DNA of 64,000 nucleotides from Agelas oroides (lineage: Eukaryota; Porifera; Demospongiae; Agelasida; Agelasidae): assembly GCA_949130485.1 (NCBI GenBank), contig OX422185.1:14817011-14881010 (forward strand), read 5' to 3'. Every line of letters starts with the position of its first letter. Position 1 is the first letter of the stretch. The translations under genes and the position numbers were made by a program. Positions 24,568 through 36,295 of the stretch are shown here, one piece after another. The notes under the pieces were generated by a model, which was given only the letters and a program-made list of their open reading frames with translations, was not told the origin of the DNA and made no database searches.

Positions 24568-25175
24568 TAGCCTCGTTCCCAGGCCTTCCCTGGCTCCAGT
24601 TTTTGATCACTTGCAGTATGCAAAAACGAAGGGAGAAGGCCTTGTGAATCTTACCACGTGATCCGCGGCAGAGGCATCTCATGTCGTCGCTCTTGTATAT
24701 GTATAGCTGTGCTTTGGAGAAGACCGATCTTGCATTCTGTACTAGTTACGAAGACCAGACAAGTACTGACGGAGAACAACATCAAGCATACAAAACATAT
24801 CCAAGCTAGAAGGAATAGCTCCGAAGGGTTGCCGGACGACAAGTGTAAAATATCCGCAAGGACAAAATTTTGCTAACGTAGTGAAAAAGAAGCCGCTTTT
24901 GGATTTGCAACGCTTGCAGCGGAACCATCCTTCAGTGGTTCTGCTTCAGACTCGGGTATGTTCTAGAGGTAGGACTTGTCTCTTGGCTGAAACTTGTCTT
25001 GTTTCTCCAGCTCCTCTCAAGCTGGAGATATAAATGTGAATATGTCTTCGTGTCTAGAACCTGTGACGTCATGTGTGCCGCGGATCACGTAAGATTCACC
25101 AGGCCTTCTCCCTCCATTTTTGCATACTGCAAGTGATCAAAATCTGGAGCCGGGGAAGGCCTGGGAACGAGGCTA
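24568..25175. mobile_element. hAT-type MITE with perfect 8-bp target duplication
   Basis: Inverted ends TAGCCTCGTTCCCAGGCC and GGCCTGGGAACGAGGCTA extend into arms of about 100 bp that close at CACGTGATCCGCGG / CCGCGGATCACGT. GTTAAAGT is duplicated exactly at 24,560-24,567 and 25,176-25,183, the 8-bp signature of hAT elements. The roughly 400-bp centre is non-repetitive in this window and carries no recognisable transposase. It is the best-preserved member of a family present at least five more times here. Confidence 0.9.
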
Positions 25176-25399
25176 GTTAAAGTCACTTTAACCATCCATC
25201 ATAGTTTCTGCTCATGAGCTTGTTTGTTTGTTTATATTGATAATTGCTGCACTGCCCATTCCAGTCACGTGACACAGATGATGTGATTAAGGTGCGGGTG
25301 GTAGGGTAAATCTTTCAGTTTCATAATATCAACAAGCCATTAAAACACAGAAACACTGATGTATCAATGTATGGACAGTACTGATTGTGGCACACTAGT

Positions 25400-25712
25400 A
25401 GTCCCATTCCGAGGTCCCACCAGCTTTCCACCACTTGCAGCAAGGAAAATGGGAGAGAGCCTGGTATCTTTCCTACCGTGAGCGTGATGTAATCTGAAAA
25501 TGGGAAATATTTTCAGAATGAACAGCAACATTTTGTGTATTGTTCAACTCAATATCATGCTTAACGCTTTGTGTATGGCAGTCATCCCCCTCTAGCTAGA
25601 CACCCTTTCTACCATCCTTTCTATCACTCACATGAGAAGAGGTTCCATGCCTTCTTCTACTTTTCGTATTGCAAGCAACGAAAGCTGGACGTGGCCTGAG
25701 ATGAGGCTAGTT
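25400..25712. mobile_element. Decayed MITE of the same hAT-like family
   Basis: Inverted halves CCCACCAGCTTTCCACCACTTGC...GGGAGAGAGCCTGG and CATGCCTTCTTCTAC...GAAAGCTGG...GAGATGAGGCTAG have the same organisation as 24,568-25,175 but are more diverged. Confidence 0.55.
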
Positions 25713-25887
25713 CACACTAGAGTATCTCAAATGGCCTGACCCAGGGCTTAACAAAAAATGCACTTCTCACGCAACAAGAATAATGGTGTGCCATTCTATA
25801 CAGTTTTTGTTGTATATGTATAGTACATTGATACACTTTAGCAATGGGTCTGTACTGAGAATGACGTTCATATTCTCTCCCATTCAG

Positions 25888-25971
25888 CCTCTGGGACAAT
25901 CAGCTCACGGACAGCAGCGTGGAGCGGTTATGTCAGCTCATCAAGACAGCAAAGTGTCTCAAGGAACTATA
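25888..25971 (+). CDS. LRR exon (ribonuclease-inhibitor/NLR type), 84 bp
   Basis: This exon lies between CCCATTCAG and GTAAGTTATG and is exactly 84 bp, phase 2 at both ends, so it encodes one 28-residue unit. The peptide LWDNQLTDSSVERLCQLIK followed by TAKCLKELY fits the ribonuclease-inhibitor leucine-rich repeat (LxxNxLTDxxxxxL...LxxL) found in NLR immune receptors. One-repeat-per-exon, same-phase structure is typical of such genes. Splicing to the exon at 33,755 gives KELYLFHANQFT, which continues the repeat. Upstream exons, including any NACHT domain, were not found in the window. Confidence 0.65.
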
Positions 25972-26015
25972 GTAAGTTATGTTCTGATTGTGATCAGCTC
26001 CTAGTGACTCTAACT

Positions 26016-26288
26016 ACATATGTGACAGTCCCGTGTAGAAATCGAAGGTTATTCCGTTGCGTATTTCGATCGCATCGCTGTGTTCAAAGTGCCGTATCGC
26101 TGAACTTCCGTTAAGGGCGGGGCTCATACGCGCTTCGTAGATGCGTAAATAGCTAACGAGTCTACGAAGCGCGTATGAGCCCCGCCCTTAACGGAAGTTC
26201 AGCGATACGGCGCTTTGAACACAGCGATGCGATCGAAATACGCAACGGAATAACCTTCGATGTCTACACAGGACTACCACATATGTGT
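26016..26288. mobile_element. Near-perfect 273-bp palindrome (foldback element)
   Basis: Arms of about 127 bp are roughly 95-97% complementary around a short centre (about 26,142-26,160, TGCGTAAATAGCTAACGAG). Landmarks are GGGCGGGGCTCATACGCGCTT on the left (26,117-26,137) and its complement on the right. The outer ends are ACATATGTG/CACATATGT. It lies 44 bp past the LRR exon, inside the following intron. Related single-arm sequence occurs near 22,020 and 47,200-47,370. Confidence 0.9.
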
Positions 26289-26420
26289 ATTATATGGTGT
26301 TTGCTGGACTCAACAAACTTTATTATATGGTGTTTGCTGGACTCAAACTCTATTATATGGTGTTTGCTGGACTCAACAAACTCTATTATATGGTGTTTGC
26401 TGGACTCAACAAACTCTATA
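26289..26420. repeat. 33-bp tandem repeat, about 4 copies
   Basis: The unit contains TATATGGTGTTTGCTGGACT followed by CAACAAACTCTAT; one copy is 30 bp. The array abuts the palindrome. Because 30 and 33 are multiples of 3, long frames cross it on both strands; these are artefacts. Confidence 0.85.
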
Positions 26421-26536
26421 TCTGCTATTGATAGCTGAAAGGCAAAACACACTAAAGTTGAGCAAACATAGTATAGTTCTCAACACAAGAGTGTCTATAC
26501 TGAGATATGCATACTACAAATATAAACACATGCTAA

Positions 26537-27047
26537 TACCGTAAGTTCCCAAAAATACGTCCCCTTTGAGCAAACGCCCTTCCCCCTCTTTAACCCCCAA
26601 GTTCTTACATAGATATTTTTCCCGCGTGTAAATGCCCTGTATCGTGCATCTTCTCAGCGTGCTTTAGTGAGCTTTTGGTTTAGCTCTGTCGTTGATTGTT
26701 TGTAAACACGCACACAAAATACTATAGCCTCGTCCACTGCCAAGGTTTTTGCTGCTCACAGTGGAAACGCGAACTTATGTGGGGTCGATCCCTGTTACTA
26801 CTGATATACAAGTTGCTTCGATGCCTCTTGGCTTAGTTTCAACACAAGTGCCGCTGATTTCCTATAGTACACGTTCATCGAATCTGCTGTTCATCCATAA
26901 AGCTGCGGCAGTTGTTGCGATTGTGTGAGGAACAGAGTGAAGGGCGTATGCACGAGATGAAATTAATATTCGAGCAAACGCCCCCTCCCCACTTTTGCCT
27001 CAAAGTAGTGTGCAAAAAGGGGGACATATTTTCATGAACTTACGGTA
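26537..27047. mobile_element. TA-flanked MITE with TACCGTAAGTTC ends
   Basis: Inverted ends TACCGTAAGTTC...AAAATACGTCCCC and GGGGGACATATTTTCATGAA/CTTACGGTA have TA at each boundary. CAAACGCCC...TTCCCCC recurs inverted inside. A partial copy lies at about 29,139-29,320. It resembles the poly-C MITE at the window's left end. Confidence 0.75.
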
Positions 27048-27089
27048 TATAAGTATCACTAGCACTAAGCTATTCTGGAACATATTGAA

Positions 27090-27375
27090 GATATCACGAG
27101 TTTGTTGCTGTTTGTATTGTTACGAGTGCACAGCATGAGTAACAATACAAACAGCAACAAACTCGTGATATTTTTTCTGGTATAGCTTGGTACTATGGTG
27201 ATAATGATTTTATCATACGAACCTTCGATCTCATTGCACATTCAGAAACAGTGCACATGACTTGTAGTAACTGATACGGATTCTCGTGTGACTTGTAAAA
27301 ATACGGCTTTTGTGAACTCGGCGCAGCTACAAGGCTTTCCCATTGACTCTCATACATTCACATGAGTTAGACGTA
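27090..27375 (+). repeat. Dispersed repeat A, copy 3, with terminal palindrome
   Basis: It opens with an 80-bp palindrome (ATATCACGAGTTTGTTGCTG ... CAGCAACAAACTCGTGATAT) and continues with TTTTTTCTGGTATAGCTTGG and TACTATGGTGATAATGATTT. It is homologous to copies at 1,030 (inverted) and 9,800. Confidence 0.8.
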
Positions 27376-28034
27376 TGATAAACACTATTTCGTTCCTCTT
27401 CAACTAAAAGTGACCACATAGAGTTTGCTGAGTGTGTAGCTATCAAAAGCAGGTATAGAGTTGGCTGAGTCCACCAATGACAGTATTGGCTGTGGACATA
27501 TTCATAGTGTAAGAGCTTGTAATTTATGCTACAGTGGCTTAAGTACACCCAGCTAGTGATTACTGAATTGAGTTACATAGTTGAGAATGTTAGGTTCCAA
27601 CCCATCTACAAGAGTCATATCTGGTTTACAACCACAACACCTGACAGCATGTAGCTAGGAATGTGTATATGAGGTCACATGATTTCTGGAAATAATCTGT
27701 TCATAAAAGATAAGAGGGTATATAAAAACTGTTGTCATGTCTTGGGTGATACATGTACAAGCGAGTATACATGTACATTATGTCATCATTACAATCACAT
27801 GATGTGGACTGTCATTTTGTATAATTCTACATGAGCCAATTGTAATTAAGCACATGCACGAACGGTGAATACCAGGCCCATTAATTTCTCTGCATTTTCA
27901 AATCGGCCTAGGAATGAGGCTACACCAATAGCAGTAACCCATAACCTCCAGGCATTCACCTCCTTATATGGTAGCCCAAATAGTCAACAAAGTATTTACA
28001 CTGTGTAATTCAGTATCTTTTTCATACTGCTAGC

Positions 28035-28958
28035 TGGTCTCGTCCCCACACCAAACTTTCTGTGCATGCCCTGCAGACTCGTCGATAAATATGATCTGGA
28101 CACATTCAGTGGGAAAACCTGTCTTTGATTATAAAGTGTATCAGCATGTTGTTGCACCAATCACATTGCTCAAGATAAATTGTGTTTATACCCTAAATCA
28201 GGATAATAGGCACCCATAGAAAATAAGCACCTCATGAATGTAGGCACCATTTGATTACATCGTGTTTATAGGCACCCATACAAAAATGGGCACCCCACGT
28301 GAAAAGGCACCATTAACATGCAAAAGGAAGTGAATTGCTGATTGGCTCTTCGAATGTAGCGGGTAACTTTTGCCGGTGTCTATATCCAATTGTAAGCAAG
28401 CTATTGACACGGAATGCAAGCCAAAATTTGGGCAAGGCCTGTTGATAAAACATGTACAGGAATTAACAAAAACCTCTTATGGATTCATTAGCTTCAAGCG
28501 CTTTTCATTGGTGGGTACGGTTTGCAATGATCGTTTGATTGCTGACTGTATCTCTGGTTCTAGAAAAGCTACCAGTATGAGACAGGAATTGGCAGAAAAA
28601 GAACCTCTAGTATATCACAGTTAACCCATTCCCACACAACTGTACACTACCAGACGATTACATGTGTTTATTAGCACCCCATGAATATAAGCACCCCATG
28701 ACTATAAGCACCCATTCTTGTTGCTAATTTCGAAAATAGGCACTGGTAGTTAATATCCTGATTTTACAGTACATCATTGAAGCCAGCTTGTAGATTTTTT
28801 GGTGCCAAAGCTTACGCTGCTGGTAGTGGATAATGTAATTAACAATTACTGACCACTTTATCTCAACTAGCCCCAGTTTCCCTAGTGAAGGTGTCTAGAC
28901 CCTATTTTTCAGCGTGGCCGCAGGGTGCGTGAAAATTTTGGTCTGGGGATGAGACTAA
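28035..28958. mobile_element. 924-bp element with TGGTCTCGTCCCC ends
   Basis: Left end TGGTCTCGTCCCCACACCAAA and right end TTTGGTCTGGGGATGAGAC are inverted. The flanks CTGCTAGC and TTGCTAGC match 7/8, an hAT-like 8-bp duplication. Same family as 7,705-7,978. A second element (28,188-28,772) is nested inside. Confidence 0.65.
28188..28772. mobile_element. Nested element with TACxxTAAATCAGGATA ends
   Basis: It begins TACCCTAAATCAGGATAATA and ends TATCCTGATTTTACAGTA, inverted, with TA at the boundary. It contains scattered GGCACCCATA/GCACCCCATG motifs and an 84-codon frame at 28,370-28,624 that I do not recognise. That frame may be a remnant of a coding region or chance. Confidence 0.55.
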
Positions 28959-29404
28959 TTGCTAGCAGAATTCTTGTAAGTGAATAATTAGAGCAACAAC
29001 TGGGAGACATTTGCCTATGAGATATCATTGTGCTATGACAAACTACGACCTACTCACTATGGTAACATTCATGGCTGTCATGAACATCATGTGATGCTGC
29101 TGGTGACAGTTTTGTATTGTGGTATGTTCTTGCAATAATACATCCCCTTCAAGCAAATGCCCTCCCTCCTTTTTACCTAACAAGTTCTTACATGGATAAT
29201 TTTAATGCCTTGTGGTGAGCGTCTACGGGGTGTGCTTTTAGTGAGCTTTTTATTGAATGGTTTCGTAAACAGAGTGTATTGTTACTGTGCAGTAGACACT
29301 ATAGTGTTGTGAAGTTACAGACTGATCAAGGCACAACCACAAGTAGTGTGTTCATACCATGGTCTATTGTACTGTGATATATGGTACCCACCATCCCATA
29401 TATT

Positions 29405-29764
29405 CAGGGTTTTTTCTAGAAATGTAGTCTAGGGGGGGAAATTGCTTTTGTAGGGAGAGAAAATGTGAAAAAACATCCAGTTGGCCGCTTAGCAGGCACC
29501 CGCCTAGGGGGGTCTGAGGGCATGCTCCCCCAGAAAAGTTTTGAAATTTAGGTGTTTGGGGTCACATTTGGTGGGTTCTCAGACCCATTGTAACTATAGA
29601 GCCAAAAGCAATAAAATACTAGAACTTTTCATGACCATGGTCTACATTCGGAGAGGCAAACAATTCTAGTGTCTACTGGGTTAAATTTGTTATTGTTTGG
29701 GGGGGATTTAAAACTTAAGGGGGGATATTTCCCCCCCTAAAGGCCCTGAAAAAAAAAAACACTG
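29405..29764. mobile_element. 360-bp hAT-type MITE, CAGGG/CACTG ends, perfect TSD
   Basis: It starts CAGGGTTTTTTCTAG and ends AAAAAAAAAACACTG. CATATATT is duplicated exactly at 29,397-29,404 and 29,765-29,772. Internal G tracts on the left pair with C tracts on the right. CAGGG ends and 8-bp duplications are characteristic of hAT. Confidence 0.85.
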
Positions 29765-30632
29765 CATATATTGTTACTTAAGTTAACCCTTTAAAACTGG
29801 TAGCACCAGTATGCACCTGAAATTTTGACAAACAGCATCCATATGTGCCCAGGTTAGCTTCTGGCTATTTATCACCACGGCTACATATTTTTGAGTTTTT
29901 ACTTGCCACAGGAAGTCACTGATTGAAGCATGATTAGCTGAAGGTACTTCCCCAAGAAATCACACCAGCATTACTTGTTCTATAAAGTTTCGTGTGAATC
30001 GCAGTGGAAAACTACCTTAGTTGAACTGTCAACCAAATTTCACCATGGGAACATAGCAGCAAGTATGTACCCTCACTGTTGTATCTTATTCCAAGTTCAC
30101 TATCAATTCTTATCACTACTTCCTGAGTAAAACAGGTTTGTTTCAAACTAAGGATACCATTGCCTGAACTCAGCTAGTTCACAAATCGCCTTTCCTCATT
30201 ATCTTCTCTTGTAGTCACTAGCTAGATTGGTTTCTGTGCATGCACCCTGGGGTTAAAAGAGGTCACATTTGAGGTCACATTAGTCCATGATCTAAAGCAC
30301 TATCAGGCCAAATACGTTTAGGTTCAGAATCCTAGATAGTATGGGGAAGTGTTCAGACATCTTGTAATTTTTTTGTTTTCGCTATTAAAGGTACAGCTTC
30401 TTGGTGCTGGATGTGCCCTTGTTGCTATGGTACCCTGTGTACTCTATGACAACCCATTCATCAATACTGCCAGCTGTGGCATGTAGGGAGTGATCTATTC
30501 TGAACCATGAATTCCATTTCCTTGCACTGGCTTTAGCAAACTTGTTTCCTCCAAACATGATACAATGGAGTACCAGTAACTTTGTTAGGCCATGGGTTTC
30601 AGCATAGATTGCCACTATATACTGTATAGTAT

Positions 30633-30879
30633 TCATGGAATACTACTTTTCATTATTTTTGTGCTGAAATTTTTCACCCATGAAGTTTCGTAGATACTGC
30701 CACTTAGGTTTGGTTCTGTTTCACTACCTGCACTTTGTTGACAGTGCCCTTGATCCATGGGGTCCTCTTTTTTAAGCTGTCTTGCATGTGTTGATGATGA
30801 AGTGAATAGAGGACTAATGACAGACACACGAGCAAATAAGTGAGGCCATTTCCTCTCATTTACTGCAAAAGACAACCAC
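30633..30879 (-). CDS. Possible minus-strand terminal exon, unrecognised
   Basis: After the acceptor TTTGTTTCAG the frame reads WLSFAVNERKWPHLFARVSV and stays open for about 80 codons to a stop. It contains KKEDPMDQGH and ETEPNLSGSIYET. It lies antisense inside the long intron of the LRR gene. A second open frame follows at 30,385-30,636. No domain or upstream exon was found; transposon-derived or chance coding is possible. Confidence 0.2.
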
Positions 30880-31167
30880 CTGAAACAAACAGATCAGTAC
30901 AGTTGCCATTCTCACATTGACGTGGTAGTTCTTCAACATTGACTTTCCAAATCTCATTATAGATGGGGTAACTTCTCACGCATGACTCATTGCTAATGCA
31001 CTCCACGTTGTTGAAAAGAAATTTTATTCATTTGCACATGTGCTCCAAGTTCAAAGCTCTTATTAGCCTATCACTATTGCACTATCAAATATAAAACAAT
31101 GATTCTGGGGGCTTCTTGAGCTTTTCTTTCCACCACGAAGATAACCTGCTATACAGTAGGGTAAAGT

Positions 31168-31752
31168 AAAGAATACTCTTAACATTTACTGTACTGCAGA
31201 CCGCAAGGAGAGCTTCCAAGAACCAAATAGTGTACTATATACTGAAAGTTAGTAATTTTCACAAGGGATTTATTTTGACATTTTTTTGCGAGTGAAGAGC
31301 TATTCACGAAAATCAAAATCACAAAATTTGCAGTGCCCATGTGCGCCGGTGAGCAAATCGCATTTCAATCCGGCACTAATTCAAACTATCTAGCCATCCT
31401 AGCTCCAAGAGTGGAAGCAATCGCCTCTATGAACACCCTGGGTATGAGGCTATATTATGCTCAGTCTGGCTGTGCCAGCGTATCTTTTTTCCCCATACTG
31501 GAAAAAAGAGTTCTGTAGACAATTCTAGACATGCGCTTAGCTTTTAGCCGTACAGCTAACATGCAGGTTTCAAATTCAATGACCATGAAAATTAAAACCA
31601 CAAAAATATCTGAAACCCGGATGTTGACCTGTTTTGCGAAATTTGTACCCACAAAAATTACCAACCATACAATAGTAGGAAATGTTCTTAACATTAACTG
31701 TACTGCAGACCACAGGGAGAGCTTCCAAGAACCAAGTAGTGTACAATATAGC
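31168..31752. repeat. Direct repeats about 75 bp long, 506 bp apart
   Basis: ACTGTACTGCAGACCGCAAG and GAGAGCTTCCAAGAACCAA near 31,190 recur almost unchanged near 31,695. They may be the ends of a small element or two copies of one family. Confidence 0.65.
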
Positions 31753-32287
31753 GGGAAATTCATGGCACAAGTATTTCATGGTTGTTATATTAGCTAAATG
31801 AAGATTTCATGGTTGCTAGCTCTTTAGCAAAGTGTTGTTGGGTGTATAACAGTCTTGACAGTCTTGCTGATGTAAGCAGTTACCACAATACAAGATGCAA
31901 GCAATCCAACAATACCAGGCACTATTCAGCTAGCCACAGTAACTGTAAAATTATGAAATCAACTTGAAAATTTTATATTCATGGTGGTAACATCCTCAGT
32001 TGTTGCTTAGCAACCAAATTTTAACCAACCTTTGTGCTCAGCTGCTCCTTCTGGGAATGCAACTTATTTGTTGAATGTTACCTCCAGCAACCCACTGCTG
32101 TACCCCATTATCCCCTCTCCTCTTTCCACTTCATGTTATTCATGTTGAGGGATTTGGTGGCTAAGTAACATCCAAAACTGTTGCTAGGCAGCCGACATAG
32201 CATTGGAATTTTGAAGCCATTTGTTGTACAACATGCACACACAGTGTTCACTTGTATTCAGCTAATTTTGTGCAGCTGCCAGGGATT

Positions 32288-32411
32288 ACTGTTGGCTGTC
32301 AATATCACTGGACTGGACTACTGGACTGGACTGACCTTTTTGCACTAAAAATCATTTTAATGGCCTATGCTGACAGTAGTCCAGTTCAGTGATTATTGAC
32401 AGCCATTACTG
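32288..32411. mobile_element. Small foldback with GGACTGGACT motifs
   Basis: TGGCTGTCAATATCACTGGA on the left is inverted in GTTCAGTGATTATTGACAGC on the right. The GGACTGGACTACTGGACTGG run recalls the ends of the element at 62,737-63,475. Confidence 0.6.
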
Positions 32412-33754
32412 TTTTAGTCAAATGCAATCACCGTTGAAAACATGTAGACTTCAGACAGAACTTTGTTGCAAGTTGCAGGTATTCGTAGATCTGTTCACCT
32501 AGTAGAATTACTCTATTTCAGTGTCAAGGCTGGAATGAAGGTGTGGGTAGGTACCTGCATCATTGTGGTATTCCACAATCCCTGTTTTCCTCATATTATG
32601 CTCCAGTCACCACTCGTGTGTCCAGTGATGTCATGACATGTGTGGTTGTCCAACTGTTGTTGAGAATTCCTGTTATCAAACCACCACTCAATATGCTTGT
32701 GAATATTGATTATCAGCCCGTCTGTAAGAATCCCCAAATCTTTGTCTACAAACAGCTAACATCCATATATCAAAAGTCACTACATTGTGAATGTCTCCAT
32801 GTGGTTTTGTGGTGCATTACAGGTTGTACATTATACCACTGAAATAATGGTGCAGACTGTCTTATTTAATTAAATTCCAATTCTTTTTCATATGCCTGTA
32901 ATAAGGTTCTTCTCCTTGAGGTGGGTTATGGCTGCGCATGAATGCTTACCTTGTGTTCAGCAAGTAGCCCATTATACTATTTCCATTTCCCTCGTACTCC
33001 ATTGATATGCTTGAAATCATTATGCTCGTAAATATTGGTATCAACCTGTAAATGAGGAGCAAAACTGTAAACATCTTCTCTGCATTGTCTCTCTCCAGGT
33101 AGATTTCTCACACTGCACCTCATATATTTGGGACATAATTTACACACAGCATTAATAGAATTTATTATAGACATCATACACATTTCCATCCCACACTGCA
33201 CAAACAGTACCTTATTTTCCTCACGGCAATACTGTATGGGGTAACTAGAACATGTAGAAACACAGTGAAGTAGGAACTTCTAGTCTAAACAGAGGTCTCT
33301 GAATTCCATCAGGACACTTGTAATTATGGGATACCTTACCCTACATGTGCTCTTGATTTGGTCCTCATGAAATGATGAGGTATAAAGTACCTAATCTTAG
33401 GTTATGTACTCACTTTGTACCAGATTGTGCATGGTGACTCCTGGTAGTGTATGAAAACTCAAAGGTCATGCATATTTTACTGTTGTACAGAACAAAAAGG
33501 TATGGTTTTACATCCACCTCCTCTTGACACATCCATTGTTGCTATAGCATCCCCACCTTTTCCACCACTAGTATATTTCCTTATAAGGCAACTTCACCTT
33601 TTGTATTCCTCGTATCCTCTATCCTGCCTGATCAGGAACATCCCATAACAATCAAAGTGTTACACTGATCATAACACAATTATCTTGTTTCCCCATGTTG
33701 ACAATGATATGGTGAGCATTATAACATTACTGTGATCTCTTTCTTGACCTCCAG

Positions 33755-33863
33755 CCTTTTCCATGCTAACCAGTTCACTAGGGAGGGAGAAACACAGCTA
33801 CGAGAGGCAACAGGAGAAAGAAACCGTTACCCTGGCTTTGTTGAACTTAAGCTTTATATATGA
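33755..33863 (+). CDS. Terminal exon of the LRR (NLR-like) gene
   Basis: The exon follows TTCTTGACCTCCAG and reads LFHANQFTREGETQLREA, then TGERNRYPGFVELKLYI and a TGA at 33,861-33,863. It enters in phase 2, exactly matching the exit phase of the 84-bp LRR exon at 25,888-25,971. The joined peptide (CLKELYLFHANQFTREG) keeps the leucine-rich pattern, with one extra residue before the conserved Asn. A final partial repeat with EG...LREA followed by a short hydrophobic tail fits the C-terminus of ribonuclease-inhibitor-type LRR proteins. The implied intron is about 7.8 kb and full of mobile elements. Confidence 0.55.
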
Positions 33864-33869
33864 TAATAT

Positions 33870-35870
33870 GATTACTAGTATAGGTAACTTTACGGTAAAG
33901 TAGTTGTTGAACCAGACTGTTGTGGTACCAATGTTCTAGCTATATATTTATAGACACCCTTATATTTTGTTGAAAAACTACATATCGTTAAGTAATACTT
34001 TGAAATTTGTGCGAGTATTATTGTGCTGTAAAACTCTAGTTATATTTTACATTTGTAGCCGAATTGTGTTGTGTAACTCATTTTAAATACTTTTCAGTGT
34101 CTTTCACATTCAGTGACACAATTGTTTTATAACTATGGTGTTTGGGGTATGTAACTTCACGGGCTGCAGGAATATAGTGATAATGCCATACATGTTTGTT
34201 TGGGGGTCCTGAAAAAGCTATACATGCTTTCAGGAGGTATGTGCACAATCACAACAGCTGCTGCATAACTAGTTCCATAGCAACTTTTGATTACTGCATG
34301 CACCTACTATTGGAGATGTGATAATGTAAATAATTGTAGGATGTACTGCATAAAGGGGAACTGGTTGAAATAACCATGGCTATTCCCTGAAATCACAAGC
34401 TGCTAAGGGTAACTCCAATATTTTTTGTTTTTGATTACAGCATGTGCCCACTATAAGAATGATTTGTACATGAGTAATACAGCAACATAATTCGTGTGGA
34501 AAGTTCAAAGTTCACATAATTTGCTGATATACTAGGTTCCACTCCAAAGTGGGGATGACTTCTGTGACATGTTCTTCATATCTGTTCCATGTCTATCATT
34601 TTCACACTGTCCATTCTCATGTACATACCTGTCAAAAATGAATCATCATATGCAGGTTGCCCCCACTTCTGGTTTGATAGGTGGTTCAAGAAGTTAATGG
34701 TTGTGTCATTGGGCGAAAAATGAAATTTTTATCATTGACAGCTTCCTTGTCTGAGTTACAGCATCAACTAGAAGGGGTATTTTCATTCCATGATGCGATT
34801 TTGTGTTAGTGGAAAGAATATTGTGCAGGAATTGGGACATTGCCATGGAGAAAAGTAGAGTGCTAATAGACTCACATACTGAGAATCCTTGACACAATCT
34901 TCGACTTACAAAAGAAACCTACATATTGGATGGTTACCATAGAAACCAGACACCTACATAAATGTTGATCTCTACACTCAAACAAGAGTGCTTTCAATTT
35001 CTGTCTGTGAGATATACAGTACCCAGACTGAAGAAACCCTTATCACCTTCTGAGGTCTTTGGGGGTCAAGTGGTGAAACCCTGCTAGTTGCTAAGGCTAC
35101 AACCAAAGCCAAATTTCTGGACACTGTTGACAATGTAAACAAACAGGATAACCTCCTGCTTCAACAGTACCAACACAATACCACAATTAACACTTCCTGG
35201 ATACACTTGTGCCAGGAACATACTTGTAGCTCATGGATTCATTTACGTGTGCAAAGTATATCAGCATTGGAATGAGCATAATAGGTATGCAAAAGCATCG
35301 AGCATAATGCAAGCATACTAGGCAGATTCTCTGAGAAAATTGCGTCATTTAATTAAAGTTTTGCAGAAAGTTGGCTACGTGGTGATTTCGTGATGGTAAT
35401 GTTAGAGTCAAGCGGCTGGCAGCAGCAGGTCATCACTTCTCCAACATCCTTACTAAGCAAACTTTGAGCCCCCACACAGTTGGAATTAATGCAGGGTAAA
35501 TCCACCACCACACACTGGTGCTAGAAGAAAAGGAACCAACTTGTTCAACCAACCTGAAAGGGGTGAGTGCAGCACAGAGAGATATGCATAGTTTGAGAAT
35601 TACAGGGGCATTTGTAGAGCATAGCGCGTAGTGCACATAGCTACTCCGACACAGCGCACATCTCTATATGAATCACTGCTTCATGTCCTGCAAACATAAA
35701 GCACTCAAATCCACAGCTCCCAAGAGACAGTTCTGTGGCAGTGTCTCACATACAAAGGCTGATTCCGAAGGGAAGGGGCTCTCCGAGAAACGACCATACG
35801 ATAAATCGCCTCAGTTACAGTCCAGTTGCCATAAATTTTGTGTGGTTATGGTGGTCTCCGACTGCCTCAG
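33870..35870. other. No gene identified
   Basis: AT-rich sequence following the LRR gene. A segment at 35,180-35,230 (CTTCCTGGATACACTTGTGC...) recurs near 45,130. The segment at 31,980-32,130 similarly recurs near 45,330. No splice-supported coding frame is recognised. Confidence 0.35.
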
Positions 35871-36295
35871 AAGCAGTGGCGTAGCCAGAATAGAGTAGTT
35901 GGTCGGGCACGTGATCCACTTTGTTCACCGCGCTTCATGCCCGATGACGTCATACTGACGTGTGACATCGACAATGCAGGCCATGCGCCAGGAGAGCACA
36001 ACAAATGATGTCCACCACATTTACAAAGAAGAAAAAAAAAAAGAAGGAAAGGATTCCATTCCCTGGTCCTAGCCCTAACCCTAACTGTAACACTAAGCCC
36101 TAACCATTCGGCTACGAAGCACTGCTGACGAATCCCTGCACTGCACCGCCGCTTAATGTGTACTGCGCTAATGCACCTACCAATATTATTACCGCTACAG
36201 CTAGCGCTACAGGGCAGACGACAGACGTCAGCATGACGTCATTGGGCATGAAGCGCGGTGAACAAAGTAAATACCCACACGTATGGTGCTGCGCA

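Noticed and set aside
26175-26544. Overlapping plus and minus open frames over the 33-bp repeat and palindrome
   Set aside because: The repeat period is a multiple of three and the palindrome gives matching frames on both strands. This is repeat structure and not genes.
36060-36110. Interstitial telomeric repeat (CCCTAACCCTAA)
   Set aside because: Only two or three imperfect units, with a similar short run at 9,065. Too short to call a telomere relic.
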